Assembly (NCBI GenBank): GCA_020833645.1
Contig: JAJHRQ010000002.1
Span: 82,280 to 146,279, forward strand
Length of the DNA: 64,000 nt
Reading direction: 5' to 3'
From: Thermocrinis sp.
GTDB lineage: Bacteria > Aquificota > Aquificia > Aquificales > Aquificaceae
Part shown: positions 45,136-55,169 of the stretch, piece by piece
Layout of the letters: the number at the start of each line of letters is the position of its first letter
How positions within the stretch are numbered: the first letter of the stretch is position 1
Made by a program: the position numbers and the translations under genes
The notes under the pieces: model-generated
Told to the model about the DNA's origin: nothing
Database searches by the model: none
Seen by the model: only the letters and a program-made list of their open reading frames with translations

Positions 45136-45353
45136 GGCTCTAAATTAACCTTCTTTACTTGAACCTTACCTTCTGCTAGTTCCTCTATAGCGTAAAAGGT
45201 CTTCTTTATGAGTTCCTTCTTTACTTTGTCCCTGATAAATATATCGTCTTCCTCTTTGAGTAGCTGTTCAACCCTTTTTGCTGCAGCATGCACCAGTTCA
45301 TACCTACTGCTTACCTGCTTTAGGGCACCCTCTATGTTAGGTCTTCTGCTCAT
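45132..45353 (-). CDS. rpoZ: RNA polymerase omega subunit
   Basis: SSRYELVHAAAKRVEQL; location next to gmk. Confidence 0.85.
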   Translation of the reverse strand: MSRRPNIEGALKQVSSRYELVHAAAKRVEQLLKEEDDIFIRDKVKKELIKKTFYAIEELAEGKVQVKKVNLEP

Positions 45354-45987
45354 GGGTTACCTCCGTACATTCTTTTTCCAAGAACTTTATTATTTTATCA
45401 TCTTTGAGGAACTTTGAGACATTCGCCAAAAAGTTCTTGGAAGTATATCTTGAAGACAGAATGATATTTTTAAGGGTTTCTACCGTTTCGTCCAAAAATT
45501 CATTTACCACTATGTAGTCAAAGTGTTTTGCACAGGAGATTTCCCACTCCGCAGTGCGTAAGCGCTCTTGAAGGTTTTCATGCCCGTAGCCCCTGGTTAA
45601 AAGCCTCCTTCTGAGCTCCTCAAGGGATGGAGGAAGCAAGAACACAAGCACGCTGTCTGGGAAGTTTCTCTTTATGGTCATGGCACCCTGCACGTCAATA
45701 ACCAAAAGGGAGTCATAACCTTCCTCTTCGTTTTTTAAAACCTGATCCTTTGGCGTTCCGTAATAGTTGCCATACACCTTTGCGTATTCCAAAAACATGC
45801 CCTCCCTTATACCCCGTTCAAATTCTTCCACTGTAAGGAAGATGTAATCGACACCCTCCACTTCGCCCTCTCTTTTCGGTCTGGTGGTTGCGGTAATCAC
45901 ACGCCTTATGTTTTCCACATTCTTTATGATGAAGTTTGCCACCGTAGTTTTCCCTGTTCCCGAGGGTGCAGAAAGGACAAAGAGCAT
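45337..45987 (-). CDS. gmk: Guanylate kinase
   Basis: FVLSAPSGTGKTTV, TTRPKREGEVEGVDYIFLT; start set at MLFVLSAPSG rather than ORF start 46026. Confidence 0.94.
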   Translation of the reverse strand: MLFVLSAPSGTGKTTVANFIIKNVENIRRVITATTRPKREGEVEGVDYIFLTVEEFERGIREGMFLEYAKVYGNYYGTPKDQVLKNEEEGYDSLLVIDVQGAMTIKRNFPDSVLVFLLPPSLEELRRRLLTRGYGHENLQERLRTAEWEISCAKHFDYIVVNEFLDETVETLKNIILSSRYTSKNFLANVSKFLKDDKIIKFLEKECTEVTHEQKT

Positions 45988-46012
45988 GAGAAAATTATAA
46001 AAAAGGTTTCCT

Positions 46013-47185
46013 TTAGGGAAATACAACTTCAGGAGTGGGAAAACCGTTGAAGGGTGCTGCGTATACGGTTGTGTATGCCCCAGCGGAGAGGATGTATAAG
46101 AAATCTCCCACCTCTGGCTCCGGAAGGGCTACATTCCTTGCCACCACATCCATACTATCGCAGGATACACCGCCGATTGTCCATTCTTTTAGCTCACCTT
46201 CTCTGTCCAGGTAAAAGGCATACCTTATACCTCCCAAAGCTTCTGCAAGACCATTGAACACGCCCGTGTCTATGTAAAGCCATAGGTCCTCTCCTCTCTT
46301 TGCCTTCCCTATTACCCTACACACCATAATACCCTGGTCTCCTACTATGCCCCTGCCCGGTTCCATTTGGAGCTCGTAGGGCAGTATAGGGAAGAACTTC
46401 TGAAGAAGCCCCTTTACATAGTATGCTATATCCTCTATGCTTAAGGCTTCGTAGCTGTATCTGACTGGTATGCCCCCACCAATGTTTAACATTTGGAGCT
46501 TTAGACCTCTCTCCTTTGCCTTTTCCCAAAGCTCTGCTGCGGTTTTTATGCCTATAAACCAGTTTCTAAAGTTGTTGCACTGAGAACCCACATGGAAGGT
46601 TATGCCGTAAGGTATTAGCCTTTTTTCTCTTGCGTATTCCAAGATGTCCAAGGCGGTATCTAAGTCCACGCCAAACTTTTTGGAAAGAGGCCAGTCGCTT
46701 CCTTCGTTGGGTACAACAATTCTAACATACACCTTTGCCCTGCTTGCTAAGGCTGATACTTTATCCACCTCTGTAAAGGAATCCACTGCAAACCGGTCTA
46801 CTCCCTTTTTGTAGGCGTACTCTATAAACTCGGGAGGTTTAACCGGATTGCTTGATATAATCCTGTTTGGGCCTACACCCACACTAAGCACCTTGTTTAG
46901 CTCTTCTGTGGAAGCCACTTCAAACCCCGCCCCAAGCTCAGCAAGAGCCCTTATGATCCTTTCATGGTCGTTTGCCTTTACCGCGTAATACACGTTGAAG
47001 TTGGGAAAGTGATACTTAAGCTTTATGTATCTGCCCTTTATTCCCTCCAGGTCCATAAGCAGAAGAGGAGTTTTTGGGGGCTTTAGGTAAGGTAGGAGGT
47101 AGTCCTTGCCTTCAATGAAAGAAAGAAAGCTCTTCTTTGCAAATTCAAACTGCACGCTCTTGTGGTCTAAAAGGGTCTCCGCCAT
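46013..47185 (-). CDS. Fold type III PLP-dependent amino acid decarboxylase (ornithine/diaminopimelate family)
   Basis: VYYAVKANDHERI, HVGSQC, NIGGGIPV, GVSCDSMDVV; start set at MAETLLDHK since the upstream ORF extension overlaps mrdA. Confidence 0.88.
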   Translation of the reverse strand: MAETLLDHKSVQFEFAKKSFLSFIEGKDYLLPYLKPPKTPLLLMDLEGIKGRYIKLKYHFPNFNVYYAVKANDHERIIRALAELGAGFEVASTEELNKVLSVGVGPNRIISSNPVKPPEFIEYAYKKGVDRFAVDSFTEVDKVSALASRAKVYVRIVVPNEGSDWPLSKKFGVDLDTALDILEYAREKRLIPYGITFHVGSQCNNFRNWFIGIKTAAELWEKAKERGLKLQMLNIGGGIPVRYSYEALSIEDIAYYVKGLLQKFFPILPYELQMEPGRGIVGDQGIMVCRVIGKAKRGEDLWLYIDTGVFNGLAEALGGIRYAFYLDREGELKEWTIGGVSCDSMDVVARNVALPEPEVGDFLYILSAGAYTTVYAAPFNGFPTPEVVFP

Positions 47186-47205
47186 AATGGAACAAAAATA
47201 TAACC

Positions 47206-48978
47206 TTACACCAGTTCCCTGTGTATGCCTTCTATGTATATTCTCTCTATCACCTTTCTTGCTATGGGCGCAGCTACAGATCCCCCAGATCCTCCATGCT
47301 CCACCAAAACGCCTACCACAAAGAGGGGATTTCTGTATGGAGCAAAGCAAACAAACCAGGCGTGGTCCCTGAGTTTGTAGGGAAGGTTCTTCCTCCTTGC
47401 GCTTATAGAAGCTACCTGGGCAGTGCCTGTCTTTCCTGCAATTTCCGCAATGGGAGAATTTGCCATAATACCCGTTCCTGACCTAACCACATCCCTCATG
47501 GCTTCCTTAACAAGGGCAAAGTATTCAAGGGGTGCTTTTATAACCTTATAAACAGTCTTTTTATTCTTCCAAACTATTCGCCCCTCTGGGTCCCTAATTT
47601 CTTTGACCAAGAAAGGTTTGTAAATAACTCCATCGTTTGCTATACCCATCACCATAAGGCACTGTTGAAGGAGGGTTGCCTTTAGGTACCCTTGACCTAT
47701 GGACATATTGACCGTATCTCCCCCATACCATGGTTCCTTTTTGACCCTTCTTTTCCACTCGGGATTGGGCACTATACCCCGTGCATTTGGCAGTTCAAAG
47801 GGCACGCTTTCTCCGAAGGAAAAGTTCCTAAGGATGGCTTCCATCTTCCTTGGTCCAAGCCTGTTGTAGCAAAAGCTATAAAAATATACGTCGCAAGAGT
47901 CCCGTATGGCGGTGCGCATGTTCTCCCAGCCGTGTCCGCTTCTTAGCCAGCAGTGAAAATCCCTATTGCCAAGGGAAAACTTTCCTCTGCAAAAGACGCC
48001 CTCCTTTGGGCTTACTCCCTCCTGCAAAAGTCCAATTGCCAAACCAACCTTTATAACAGAACCCGGTGGATAGAAAGCGCTCAGTGCCCTGTTAAAAAGA
48101 GGGTTCATAAGGTCCTTTTGATAATCTTCCCACTTATCGTATATTAGGTTTGGGTTGTAGGAAGGATAGCTCATCAAAGCTAAGACCTCTCCCGTGTCTG
48201 CCCTTAAAACTATTATGGCACCCGCCTTGTGCCCAGAGGCTTTAAAAACATCAAAAGCGATCTTCTGAATTCGGCTGTCTATTGTAAGAACCAAACTGTT
48301 GCCTTTCTTGGGTGCAGTTTCCTTGTAAGTTCCTATAATCTTTCCTACCGCGTTGACGATTAGCTCTTCCGTGCCAACCCAGCCAAGAAGCTGTTCATCA
48401 AAAACCCTCTCCAGGCCATGCCTTCCCACCAAACTCTGAAAGGATATTCTTTCCTTGTATTTCTCCATGTGTTCCTGTGTTGGATAACCCACATACCCCA
48501 AAAGGTGGGCACACTCTTCTCCAAAGGGATAAAACCTTTTTGGAAGCATGTTTATGAAAACACCCGGCAGGCGGTAGCTGTTGTTATAAAACTTGTCCAG
48601 CTCTTCCTGACCTTCTAACTTTCTTAAGAGTATAGGTTCAACGCTTCTTTTTTTGCTCTGCAAAAACTCATAAGATAGCTTTATACCAAAAAGCTCATCA
48701 AGGTTTTTAAGGGTTTCCTCTAAAGTGCTTTTCTCCTCTATTAACTGTGGGTCCAAAAATAGGGCGTATTCGGGTATGTCGTAGGCTAACTTTACGCCGT
48801 TTCTGTCAAGGATGTCTCCCCTTTGGGCGTAGACCACCCTTCGCCTTATGTAGTTTCTCTTTGCCAAGTTTTTGTAATACTCTCCTTTAAAGATCTGTAA
48901 GTAAAAAAGCCTAAAGACCAACGCCAAGTAAAGGAAAACAGAGAGTAATAGCACCAGTAAGAAGTTCCTACGTCTCAT
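47206..48978 (-). CDS. mrdA: Penicillin-binding protein 2
   Basis: RRRVVYAQRGDILDRNGVKLA, YPPGSVIKVGLAIG, SIGQGYLKATLLQ, AGKTGTAQ. Confidence 0.95.
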   Translation of the reverse strand: MRRRNFLLVLLLSVFLYLALVFRLFYLQIFKGEYYKNLAKRNYIRRRVVYAQRGDILDRNGVKLAYDIPEYALFLDPQLIEEKSTLEETLKNLDELFGIKLSYEFLQSKKRSVEPILLRKLEGQEELDKFYNNSYRLPGVFINMLPKRFYPFGEECAHLLGYVGYPTQEHMEKYKERISFQSLVGRHGLERVFDEQLLGWVGTEELIVNAVGKIIGTYKETAPKKGNSLVLTIDSRIQKIAFDVFKASGHKAGAIIVLRADTGEVLALMSYPSYNPNLIYDKWEDYQKDLMNPLFNRALSAFYPPGSVIKVGLAIGLLQEGVSPKEGVFCRGKFSLGNRDFHCWLRSGHGWENMRTAIRDSCDVYFYSFCYNRLGPRKMEAILRNFSFGESVPFELPNARGIVPNPEWKRRVKKEPWYGGDTVNMSIGQGYLKATLLQQCLMVMGIANDGVIYKPFLVKEIRDPEGRIVWKNKKTVYKVIKAPLEYFALVKEAMRDVVRSGTGIMANSPIAEIAGKTGTAQVASISARRKNLPYKLRDHAWFVCFAPYRNPLFVVGVLVEHGGSGGSVAAPIARKVIERIYIEGIHRELV

Positions 48979-49414
48979 TTTTCAGCAATTTCCTTCCAAA
49001 ATAATAAACCACCGCCAACTCCACAAGGAACCCAATCAAAAGAGGGATGGGCTCCAAAGGGTAGTAGAATTTGGACCTAAAGAGCAAAAGTCTGTAGGAG
49101 TGTTCCAAAAGGGCTACTATTAAGTAGGCAACCATGAGGGAGGGAAGGGTTTCTATAAAGAACTTTCTCTTTATAGAACTAAGCACAAACAAGGCTAAGA
49201 GCTTACCCGATGCATGCCACCCCAGAGTGTCCAATAGCACATCCAGGAGAAATCCTCCTATAAAGCCCCTTGCGTAATTTGTACGACCTCTGACGCTTGA
49301 AAGGAAGAGAAGAGCTAAAAGGAGGTCTGGGACAAACAGATAACTTCCAAAAATTCCAACCAATACCGAGCTCTGAAGAAAAAGAACCAAAGCCAAAAGC
49401 AAATAAAACATCAA
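48968..49414 (-). CDS. mreD: Rod shape-determining protein MreD
   Basis: Membrane protein between mreC and mrdA; RGFIGGFLLDVLLDTLGWHASGKLLALF. Confidence 0.85.
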   Translation of the reverse strand: MMFYLLLALVLFLQSSVLVGIFGSYLFVPDLLLALLFLSSVRGRTNYARGFIGGFLLDVLLDTLGWHASGKLLALFVLSSIKRKFFIETLPSLMVAYLIVALLEHSYRLLLFRSKFYYPLEPIPLLIGFLVELAVVYYFGRKLLKNET

Positions 49415-50184
49415 AGCCTTCTCCTCAACACCAGCACAAAATCAACCCTTCTAATATCTCCATAAGGTTTTACTTCAACCCTTTTGAAAAACTGCTCTCC
49501 TGAAGGATAGACTTCATAAACCTCCCCTATCTCAAGGGGAGGAAGTATAAGGCTTCTCAGAAAAACTTTTTCCCCTTTTTTTAGTTCATCCTCTTGGGCT
49601 ACATGCAACAGGTTACCCTTTGGAAACCCACCCCTGTATATGTAGTTTTTTCCACCCGCGGTAGCACTCACGTGGAGCTTATCAGACCAAACAGTCCTGA
49701 CCCTTGAAGTGCCCGCATAAACCTGATCCACAATGCCCAAAAACACGTTTCTGTGGGCTACCACAAAACCCTCTTCAAGCCCATCCCTCTTTCCCTTATC
49801 AAGTAGCATAAACTCATCCCTTCCTGAGGGGTCGTAGGCTACCACTCCCGCAAGGGTATATTCAACAGTGGGAGGTTCTTCCATTAATCCTTTCAACTGC
49901 AAAAGCTCACGTTTACAACCCTCAAGCTCGCTGACCTTTAGACTGAGTGCGTTGACCTCTTCCACCAGCTTTCTGTTTCTTTTTTGCGTATCCACTAAAA
50001 ACACATAAGTATTGACAAGGTCTTGAACTCTTCTTGTGGTCTGAGCCTTGAATTCCATCACAGGCACTAAAAGTCTGTTTATAAAACTTACAAGAGGAGA
50101 AAGCAAAGGATAAGAAGACAAATCGGATAAGTAGGCAAACACGCTGAGTAGGAAGAGAGAAAAATAAAACAACCTCTCTTTCAT
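49411..50184 (-). CDS. mreC: Rod shape-determining protein MreC
   Basis: GRDEFMLLDKGKRDGLEEGFVVAHRNVFLGIVDQVYAGTSRVRTVWSDKLHVSA. Confidence 0.93.
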   Translation of the reverse strand: MKERLFYFSLFLLSVFAYLSDLSSYPLLSPLVSFINRLLVPVMEFKAQTTRRVQDLVNTYVFLVDTQKRNRKLVEEVNALSLKVSELEGCKRELLQLKGLMEEPPTVEYTLAGVVAYDPSGRDEFMLLDKGKRDGLEEGFVVAHRNVFLGIVDQVYAGTSRVRTVWSDKLHVSATAGGKNYIYRGGFPKGNLLHVAQEDELKKGEKVFLRSLILPPLEIGEVYEVYPSGEQFFKRVEVKPYGDIRRVDFVLVLRRRL

Positions 50185-51212
50185 TCCATAGATACTCGCC
50201 TTATTAGGTGCATCTTATCAAGTATAGAACCCACACCCCTGGCCACTGCGGTTATGGGGTCCTCGCAGTATCTGGTTATTATTCCCGTCTCTCTGTGTAT
50301 CCTTACGTCCAAATTTCTGAGGAGGGAGCCACCTCCTGCCAAGGTAATGCCTCTTTCTGCAATATCTGAGGCAAGCTCTGGTGGTGTTCTTTCAAGGGTA
50401 GCCTTTATGGCGTTTATTATGGCACTAACCACATCTTCCAAAGCTTGCGTAATCTCCCTGTTCGTTATGGTTATGGTCTTTGGAAGCCCAGTTATGTCTC
50501 TACCCTTTATTTCCATAGTCCTCTCTTCTTCTTCCTCCACTGCACTTCCAAGTTCTATTTTTATCCTCTCTGCGGTTTGTTCCCCAATAAATATGTGGTG
50601 CTTTTTCTTAATGTAGTTGGCTATCGCTTCCGTCATCTCGTCCCCAGCCACCCGGATGGAGGTGGATGTCACTATGCCTGCCAGGGATATTACCGCTATC
50701 TCTGTGGTACCCCCTCCAATATCCACGATCATATTTCCAACGGGCTCTTCTATGGGAAGACCGGCACCTATGGCCGCTGCCATGGGTTCCGCTATCAAAT
50801 ATACCTCCCTTGCGCCCGCGCTCTTTGCAGCATCTATAACTGCCCTCTTTTCCACCTGTGTGACGCCCGAGGGTACACCTATCACCACCCTCGGCTTTGG
50901 TCTAAGTATGCCACCGCCTACCACTTTGTTAATAAAGTAAGAGAGCATTATTCTTGTTGCCTCAAAGTCCGTTATCACTCCGTCCCTGAGGGGCCTTATT
51001 GTTTGTATTGTCTCGGGAGTTTTCCCGAGCATTTCTTTAGCTTCCTTTCCAACTGCTATGACTCTTCCAGTTTTCACGTCCACTGCCACTATGGAGGGTT
51101 CAGAGAGAACAACCCCTTTACCCTCCACGTAGATAACCGTGTTGGCGGTGCCAAGGTCTACGCCTACGTTGTTAGAAAACAGACCAAAAAGTTTTAGTAT
51201 TCCGCTTAGCAT
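50181..51212 (-). CDS. mreB: Rod shape-determining protein MreB
   Basis: VGVDLGTANTVIYVEGKGVVLSEPSIVA, GNMIVDIGGGTTEIAVISLAGIV. Confidence 0.97.
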   Translation of the reverse strand: MLSGILKLFGLFSNNVGVDLGTANTVIYVEGKGVVLSEPSIVAVDVKTGRVIAVGKEAKEMLGKTPETIQTIRPLRDGVITDFEATRIMLSYFINKVVGGGILRPKPRVVIGVPSGVTQVEKRAVIDAAKSAGAREVYLIAEPMAAAIGAGLPIEEPVGNMIVDIGGGTTEIAVISLAGIVTSTSIRVAGDEMTEAIANYIKKKHHIFIGEQTAERIKIELGSAVEEEEERTMEIKGRDITGLPKTITITNREITQALEDVVSAIINAIKATLERTPPELASDIAERGITLAGGGSLLRNLDVRIHRETGIITRYCEDPITAVARGVGSILDKMHLIRRVSME

Positions 51213-51220
51213 GGGATGGA

Positions 51221-51232
51221 TATTTTAAAATA
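51221..51232. promoter_or_regulatory. Palindromic bidirectional -10 element between mreB (-) and proS (+)
   Basis: TATTTTAAAATA; TAAAAT lies 9 nt before the ATG on each side. Confidence 0.55.
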
Positions 51233-51240
51233 ACTTCCCT

Positions 51241-52953
51241 ATGCGATGGAGTAAATATTTTTGGTATACACTAAAGGAAGAGCCAGCAGATGCGGAGGCA
51301 GTTTCCCACAAACTACTGCTAAAGGGTGGATTTTTGGCTCAGGTTGCCTCCGGCATTTACGAATACACACCACCCGCCCTCAAGGTTCTAAGGAAGATAG
51401 AAAACATAGTTAGAAAGGAGATGGACAGGAGCGGAGCCCAAGAGGTCCTTTTGAGCGTCTTGAACCCCTCTGAACTTTGGAAGGAAACTGGAAGATGGGA
51501 TTTGTACGGCAGGGAACTTTTTAAACTGCAGGACAGACACGGAAGGGAATACTGCCTTGGACCTACCCACGAGGAGGAGATCACAGACCTCTTTAGGAGG
51601 TTCATAAACTCCTACAAAGCCCTGCCCCTGATCTTGTATCAAATACAGGTAAAGTTCAGGGACGAGAAAAGACCACGCTTTGGCTTGATTAGGTCAAGGG
51701 AGTTTTTGATGAAGGACGCTTATTCTTTTGACGAAGATGAGTTCTCTGCCATGATCTCCTATGAATCTATGAAGTTTGCTTACGAGAGGATCTTCAAAAA
51801 GCTCAGGCTAAACACCCTCTTGGTAGAAGCAAGCGTGGGTGCCATTGGAGGGAAGATGTCCCACGAGTTTGTGATCCTTACCGATTACGGAGAGGCAAAG
51901 GTAGCCTTTTGTGAAAACTGTGGATACTCCGCCAACGCAGAGATTGTGCCCCTCCCAAAGCACAAAGAAGAGACAGGGGAAGAAAAGCCCATGGAAAAGG
52001 TCTATACGCCCAACACCACCACCATTGCCATGCTTTCCGATTATCTAAAGGTGCCCGCTTACAAGATTCTGAAGGCACTCCTTTACGTAAAAGGGAACGG
52101 AGAAAGGGTAATGGTTCTCATAAGGGGAGACAGGGAGGTGGATGAGAAAAAGCTTGAAGCTCTCTTTGGCACGGAGGATTTTCGCTTAGCTTCCGAGGAA
52201 GAGATAAAGCAGTGGCTTGGCACCACAAAGGGCTTTGTGGGTCCCTTCAACCTGCCAGAGGATATAAAGGTCCTTTGGGACAACTCCACCTATGGCGTAA
52301 AAAACATGGTGGTAGCCCTAAACGAGCCAGATTACCATTACATAAACGTAAATCCCGGAAGGGACATCCAATACGGAGAGTTTGTGGATGTTTGCGAGGT
52401 GGAAGAAGGAGACCCATGTCCCAAGTGCGGTGGGCCTCTTAGAGTAGGGAAGGCCCTTGAGCTTGGACACATATTCCTTTTGGGAACAAGATACTCAGAA
52501 CCTATGAAAGCCTTGATAAAAGACCGCTTTGGTCAGGAAAAGCCGGTGGTCATGGGATGTTATGGCATTGGTATATCCCGATGCCTTTCTGCCATAGTGG
52601 AGCAGTATCACGACGAGAAGGGGATAAAGTTTCCTACGGTGGTGGCACCCTTTGAACTAAACATCGTCTGCGTCAACACCTCCGACGAGACCCAAAGGTC
52701 TGTGGCGGAAGGACTTTATATCAAGGCTATGGAGATGGGCTTGGATGTTATCTATGACGATAGGGACGAGAGCCCAGGCTTTAAGTTTGCAGATGCAGAA
52801 CTCTGCGGATTTCCTTACATTTTGGTAGTAGGGAAAAAGGCAAAGGATGGAAAGGTGGAGCTGTGGAAAAGACACACTGGCGAGAGAATAGACCTTGCGG
52901 TGGAGGATGCCCTCCTTTATGTTAAAGAGCTCATAGAGAAGGATAAACAGTGA
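51241..52953 (+). CDS. proS: Prolyl-tRNA synthetase
   Basis: LLLKGGFLAQVASGIYEYTPPALKVLRKIE, GPTHEEEITDLFR, GCYGIGISRCLSAIVEQ. Confidence 0.97.
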   Translation: MRWSKYFWYTLKEEPADAEAVSHKLLLKGGFLAQVASGIYEYTPPALKVLRKIENIVRKEMDRSGAQEVLLSVLNPSELWKETGRWDLYGRELFKLQDRHGREYCLGPTHEEEITDLFRRFINSYKALPLILYQIQVKFRDEKRPRFGLIRSREFLMKDAYSFDEDEFSAMISYESMKFAYERIFKKLRLNTLLVEASVGAIGGKMSHEFVILTDYGEAKVAFCENCGYSANAEIVPLPKHKEETGEEKPMEKVYTPNTTTIAMLSDYLKVPAYKILKALLYVKGNGERVMVLIRGDREVDEKKLEALFGTEDFRLASEEEIKQWLGTTKGFVGPFNLPEDIKVLWDNSTYGVKNMVVALNEPDYHYINVNPGRDIQYGEFVDVCEVEEGDPCPKCGGPLRVGKALELGHIFLLGTRYSEPMKALIKDRFGQEKPVVMGCYGIGISRCLSAIVEQYHDEKGIKFPTVVAPFELNIVCVNTSDETQRSVAEGLYIKAMEMGLDVIYDDRDESPGFKFADAELCGFPYILVVGKKAKDGKVELWKRHTGERIDLAVEDALLYVKELIEKDKQ

Positions 52954-54020
52954 AGGAAAGCCTATACTGGTGGCTTGCCCTAAAGTCTGTGGCAGGGCTT
53001 GGAGAAAGGAGTATAAAAAAGCTCTATCAGGCTTTCAAAGACCCAAGGCTTGTTTTTGAGGCGGACCGGTTGGAACTTAAAGCCCTCGTGGGCGATGCAA
53101 AGGCACAGGCGATAAAGGAAAAGAGGTTCAGCTTTGAACCGGAAGAGGTTATAAAGCTTTTGGAGAGAGAGGGAATAAACTGGGTGTGCCTTTCGGACCC
53201 TCAATACCCCGTAAGGCTAAAGGAAATTGAGGACCCACCGCCCGTGTTATTTTACAGGGGAGAGCTAAAAACGGTAAGCTGTTTTGGAGTGGTTGGCACG
53301 CGCAACCCAGACAGCTACAGCATAAGATACACAAAGGAATTGGTGGGGTTTTTGGTGGGCAAGGGCTACGCTATAGTTTCAGGGGGAGCCAAGGGCATAG
53401 ATGCCTACGCCCACAAGTTTTGCATAGAGGCGGGCGGCTATACCCTCTGCCTTTTGGGAATGGGCATCCTTGAGGTACCCCAAAGGATGCAGGACTTTAT
53501 CCTCAGGAGCGGTGTTCTCCTCTCGGAGCTCCTACCCTGGGAAAAGGCGGACAAGCATACCTTTCCAAGGAGGAACAGGCTCATAAGTGGCATCTCTGAG
53601 GGTGTTTTTGTGGTAGAAGCGGGAGAGAACTCGGGCGCCCTCATAACAGCTTACTACGCCAAAGAGCAAAACAGACCCGTTTATGTGCACGTAGGCTATG
53701 GCATAAGCGAAAGGTGGGAGGGTTGCATAAAGCTGGTCAATGAGGGCGTTGCCAAGCTGGTGGGGAGGGTTGAAAAGTTTGGCTTAAAGCAGGAAGTCCG
53801 AGAGGAAGACCCAGTGCTTTTAGCTTTAAACACCCCAAAGACCCTTAGCGAACTTTCCCAACTTTTGGGCATAGACGAAAGGGAGCTCCACCAAAAGCTT
53901 GGCTTTTATGAACTGGAAGGCCTCATCACCCGAAACGGAAGCTACTACCTCAGGCTAAAACAGGAATGGGACGAATACCAAACCCACCAACAACTTTTCC
54001 CATCCTTTGAGGAAATATAA
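52950..54020 (+). CDS. dprA: DNA processing protein DprA
   Basis: CFGVVGTRNPDSY, AIVSGGAKGIDAYAH, FPRRNRLISGISEGVFVVEAGENSGALITA. Confidence 0.95.
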   Translation: MKESLYWWLALKSVAGLGERSIKKLYQAFKDPRLVFEADRLELKALVGDAKAQAIKEKRFSFEPEEVIKLLEREGINWVCLSDPQYPVRLKEIEDPPPVLFYRGELKTVSCFGVVGTRNPDSYSIRYTKELVGFLVGKGYAIVSGGAKGIDAYAHKFCIEAGGYTLCLLGMGILEVPQRMQDFILRSGVLLSELLPWEKADKHTFPRRNRLISGISEGVFVVEAGENSGALITAYYAKEQNRPVYVHVGYGISERWEGCIKLVNEGVAKLVGRVEKFGLKQEVREEDPVLLALNTPKTLSELSQLLGIDERELHQKLGFYELEGLITRNGSYYLRLKQEWDEYQTHQQLFPSFEEI

Positions 54021-55169
54021 CAGAACCGCCCCCAAACTTAGGCTAAGGACAGCCTCCCAAAGGCTGAAGTTGAAAAATAGCATGGGTGCAAAATCCGAGA
54101 AAAACATCACGGAGGCGTTTATAAACCTTCCCATCATCTCCAAAGGGAAGGCTGGCAGAGAAAAGAAGGTTAGCATATCCAAAAAGCCATAAAAGGTAAA
54201 GGCTAAGAAGGGAACAGAAAGCAGTGGAGTTAGCAGAATGCTAAAAGGTGCAGAAAAGGAAAAGAGGGAAAGGATGGGCATGGTTCCCAAAAAGGCAAAG
54301 AATGACACCCAAAAGGAGAGAAAGACCACGTCCTTTCTGGGAGGGTCCCGGAGCGAGAGCAAAATATAAAGGGTTGCACAAAAGGAGAGCCAAAAGGAGT
54401 ATGAACTTACATACTCGGGAAATAAAAGAAGTATTACGCCACCAGATACAAACAGAATACCCAAAAGGTTTGGTCTTTCTCCATACAAAAGCAATAGGAT
54501 GGACGCAAGGATCATAAGGTAAGCCCTGAGGACGGGAGGCTCGGAGGGAACCAAAAGGAGGGCATAAAAGCTAACGCCCAAAAGGGCAAGCCAAAGCCCA
54601 AGCCGGTAGGGGGCCAAAAATCTGAGCATAAGTGCCAAAAGGCTAAGATGCCCACCAGAGACCACCAAAAGATGCACAAGCCCCGTAGTCAAAAAGGCAG
54701 ATTGAACCCTCATGGGAACAATACTCTGATCTTCTCCCAAAAAGTATGCCAAGGCTAAAGCCCTGACATCCTGGTCCTTTATCTTATCTTCCAAACGCTT
54801 GGCAAGGCGATCCCTCAGGGAAGGTGAAACATTTGCAAAGGCTACATCTTTGTATGTAGCACTAATAAAAATCCTTCCTTCCCTCACTCTGACCTTTCCA
54901 TAAACCTCCAAGTATTTAGATGGCACATCCTCCGCCCCATAGACCCTCAAAAACGCAGTCTTCTCGTAAATTTCTGGGAAGTCCCCACCCAAGACCTTTA
55001 CCCGGGCAGAAAAGCCCTTATCTGAAACCTCTCCCACACCCTCCACCCTAAGAATTAGCCTACCCTCTCCCAAGTCTTCCTCATAAAGGTATGGGTCATA
55101 GGAGCGAGGAACCGCAAGGATCAAAGACAGCAAAAAGAAAAGTATAGGAAATAAAAGCTCAAACCTCAC
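53955..55169 (-). CDS. comEC: ComEC/Rec2-type competence membrane protein (short form)
   Basis: [50 protein letters not shown]. Confidence 0.88.
   Translation of the reverse strand: MRFELLFPILFFLLSLILAVPRSYDPYLYEEDLGEGRLILRVEGVGEVSDKGFSARVKVLGGDFPEIYEKTAFLRVYGAEDVPSKYLEVYGKVRVREGRIFISATYKDVAFANVSPSLRDRLAKRLEDKIKDQDVRALALAYFLGEDQSIVPMRVQSAFLTTGLVHLLVVSGGHLSLLALMLRFLAPYRLGLWLALLGVSFYALLLVPSEPPVLRAYLMILASILLLLYGERPNLLGILFVSGGVILLLFPEYVSSYSFWLSFCATLYILLSLRDPPRKDVVFLSFWVSFFAFLGTMPILSLFSFSAPFSILLTPLLSVPFLAFTFYGFLDMLTFFSLPAFPLEMMGRFINASVMFFSDFAPMLFFNFSLWEAVLSLSLGAVLLYFLKGWEKLLVGLVFVPFLF

Noticed and set aside
47186-47350. N-terminal extension of the PLP decarboxylase ORF (46013-47350)
   Set aside because: Overlaps the mrdA 3' end and has non-conserved composition; MAETLLDHK at 47185 is a better start
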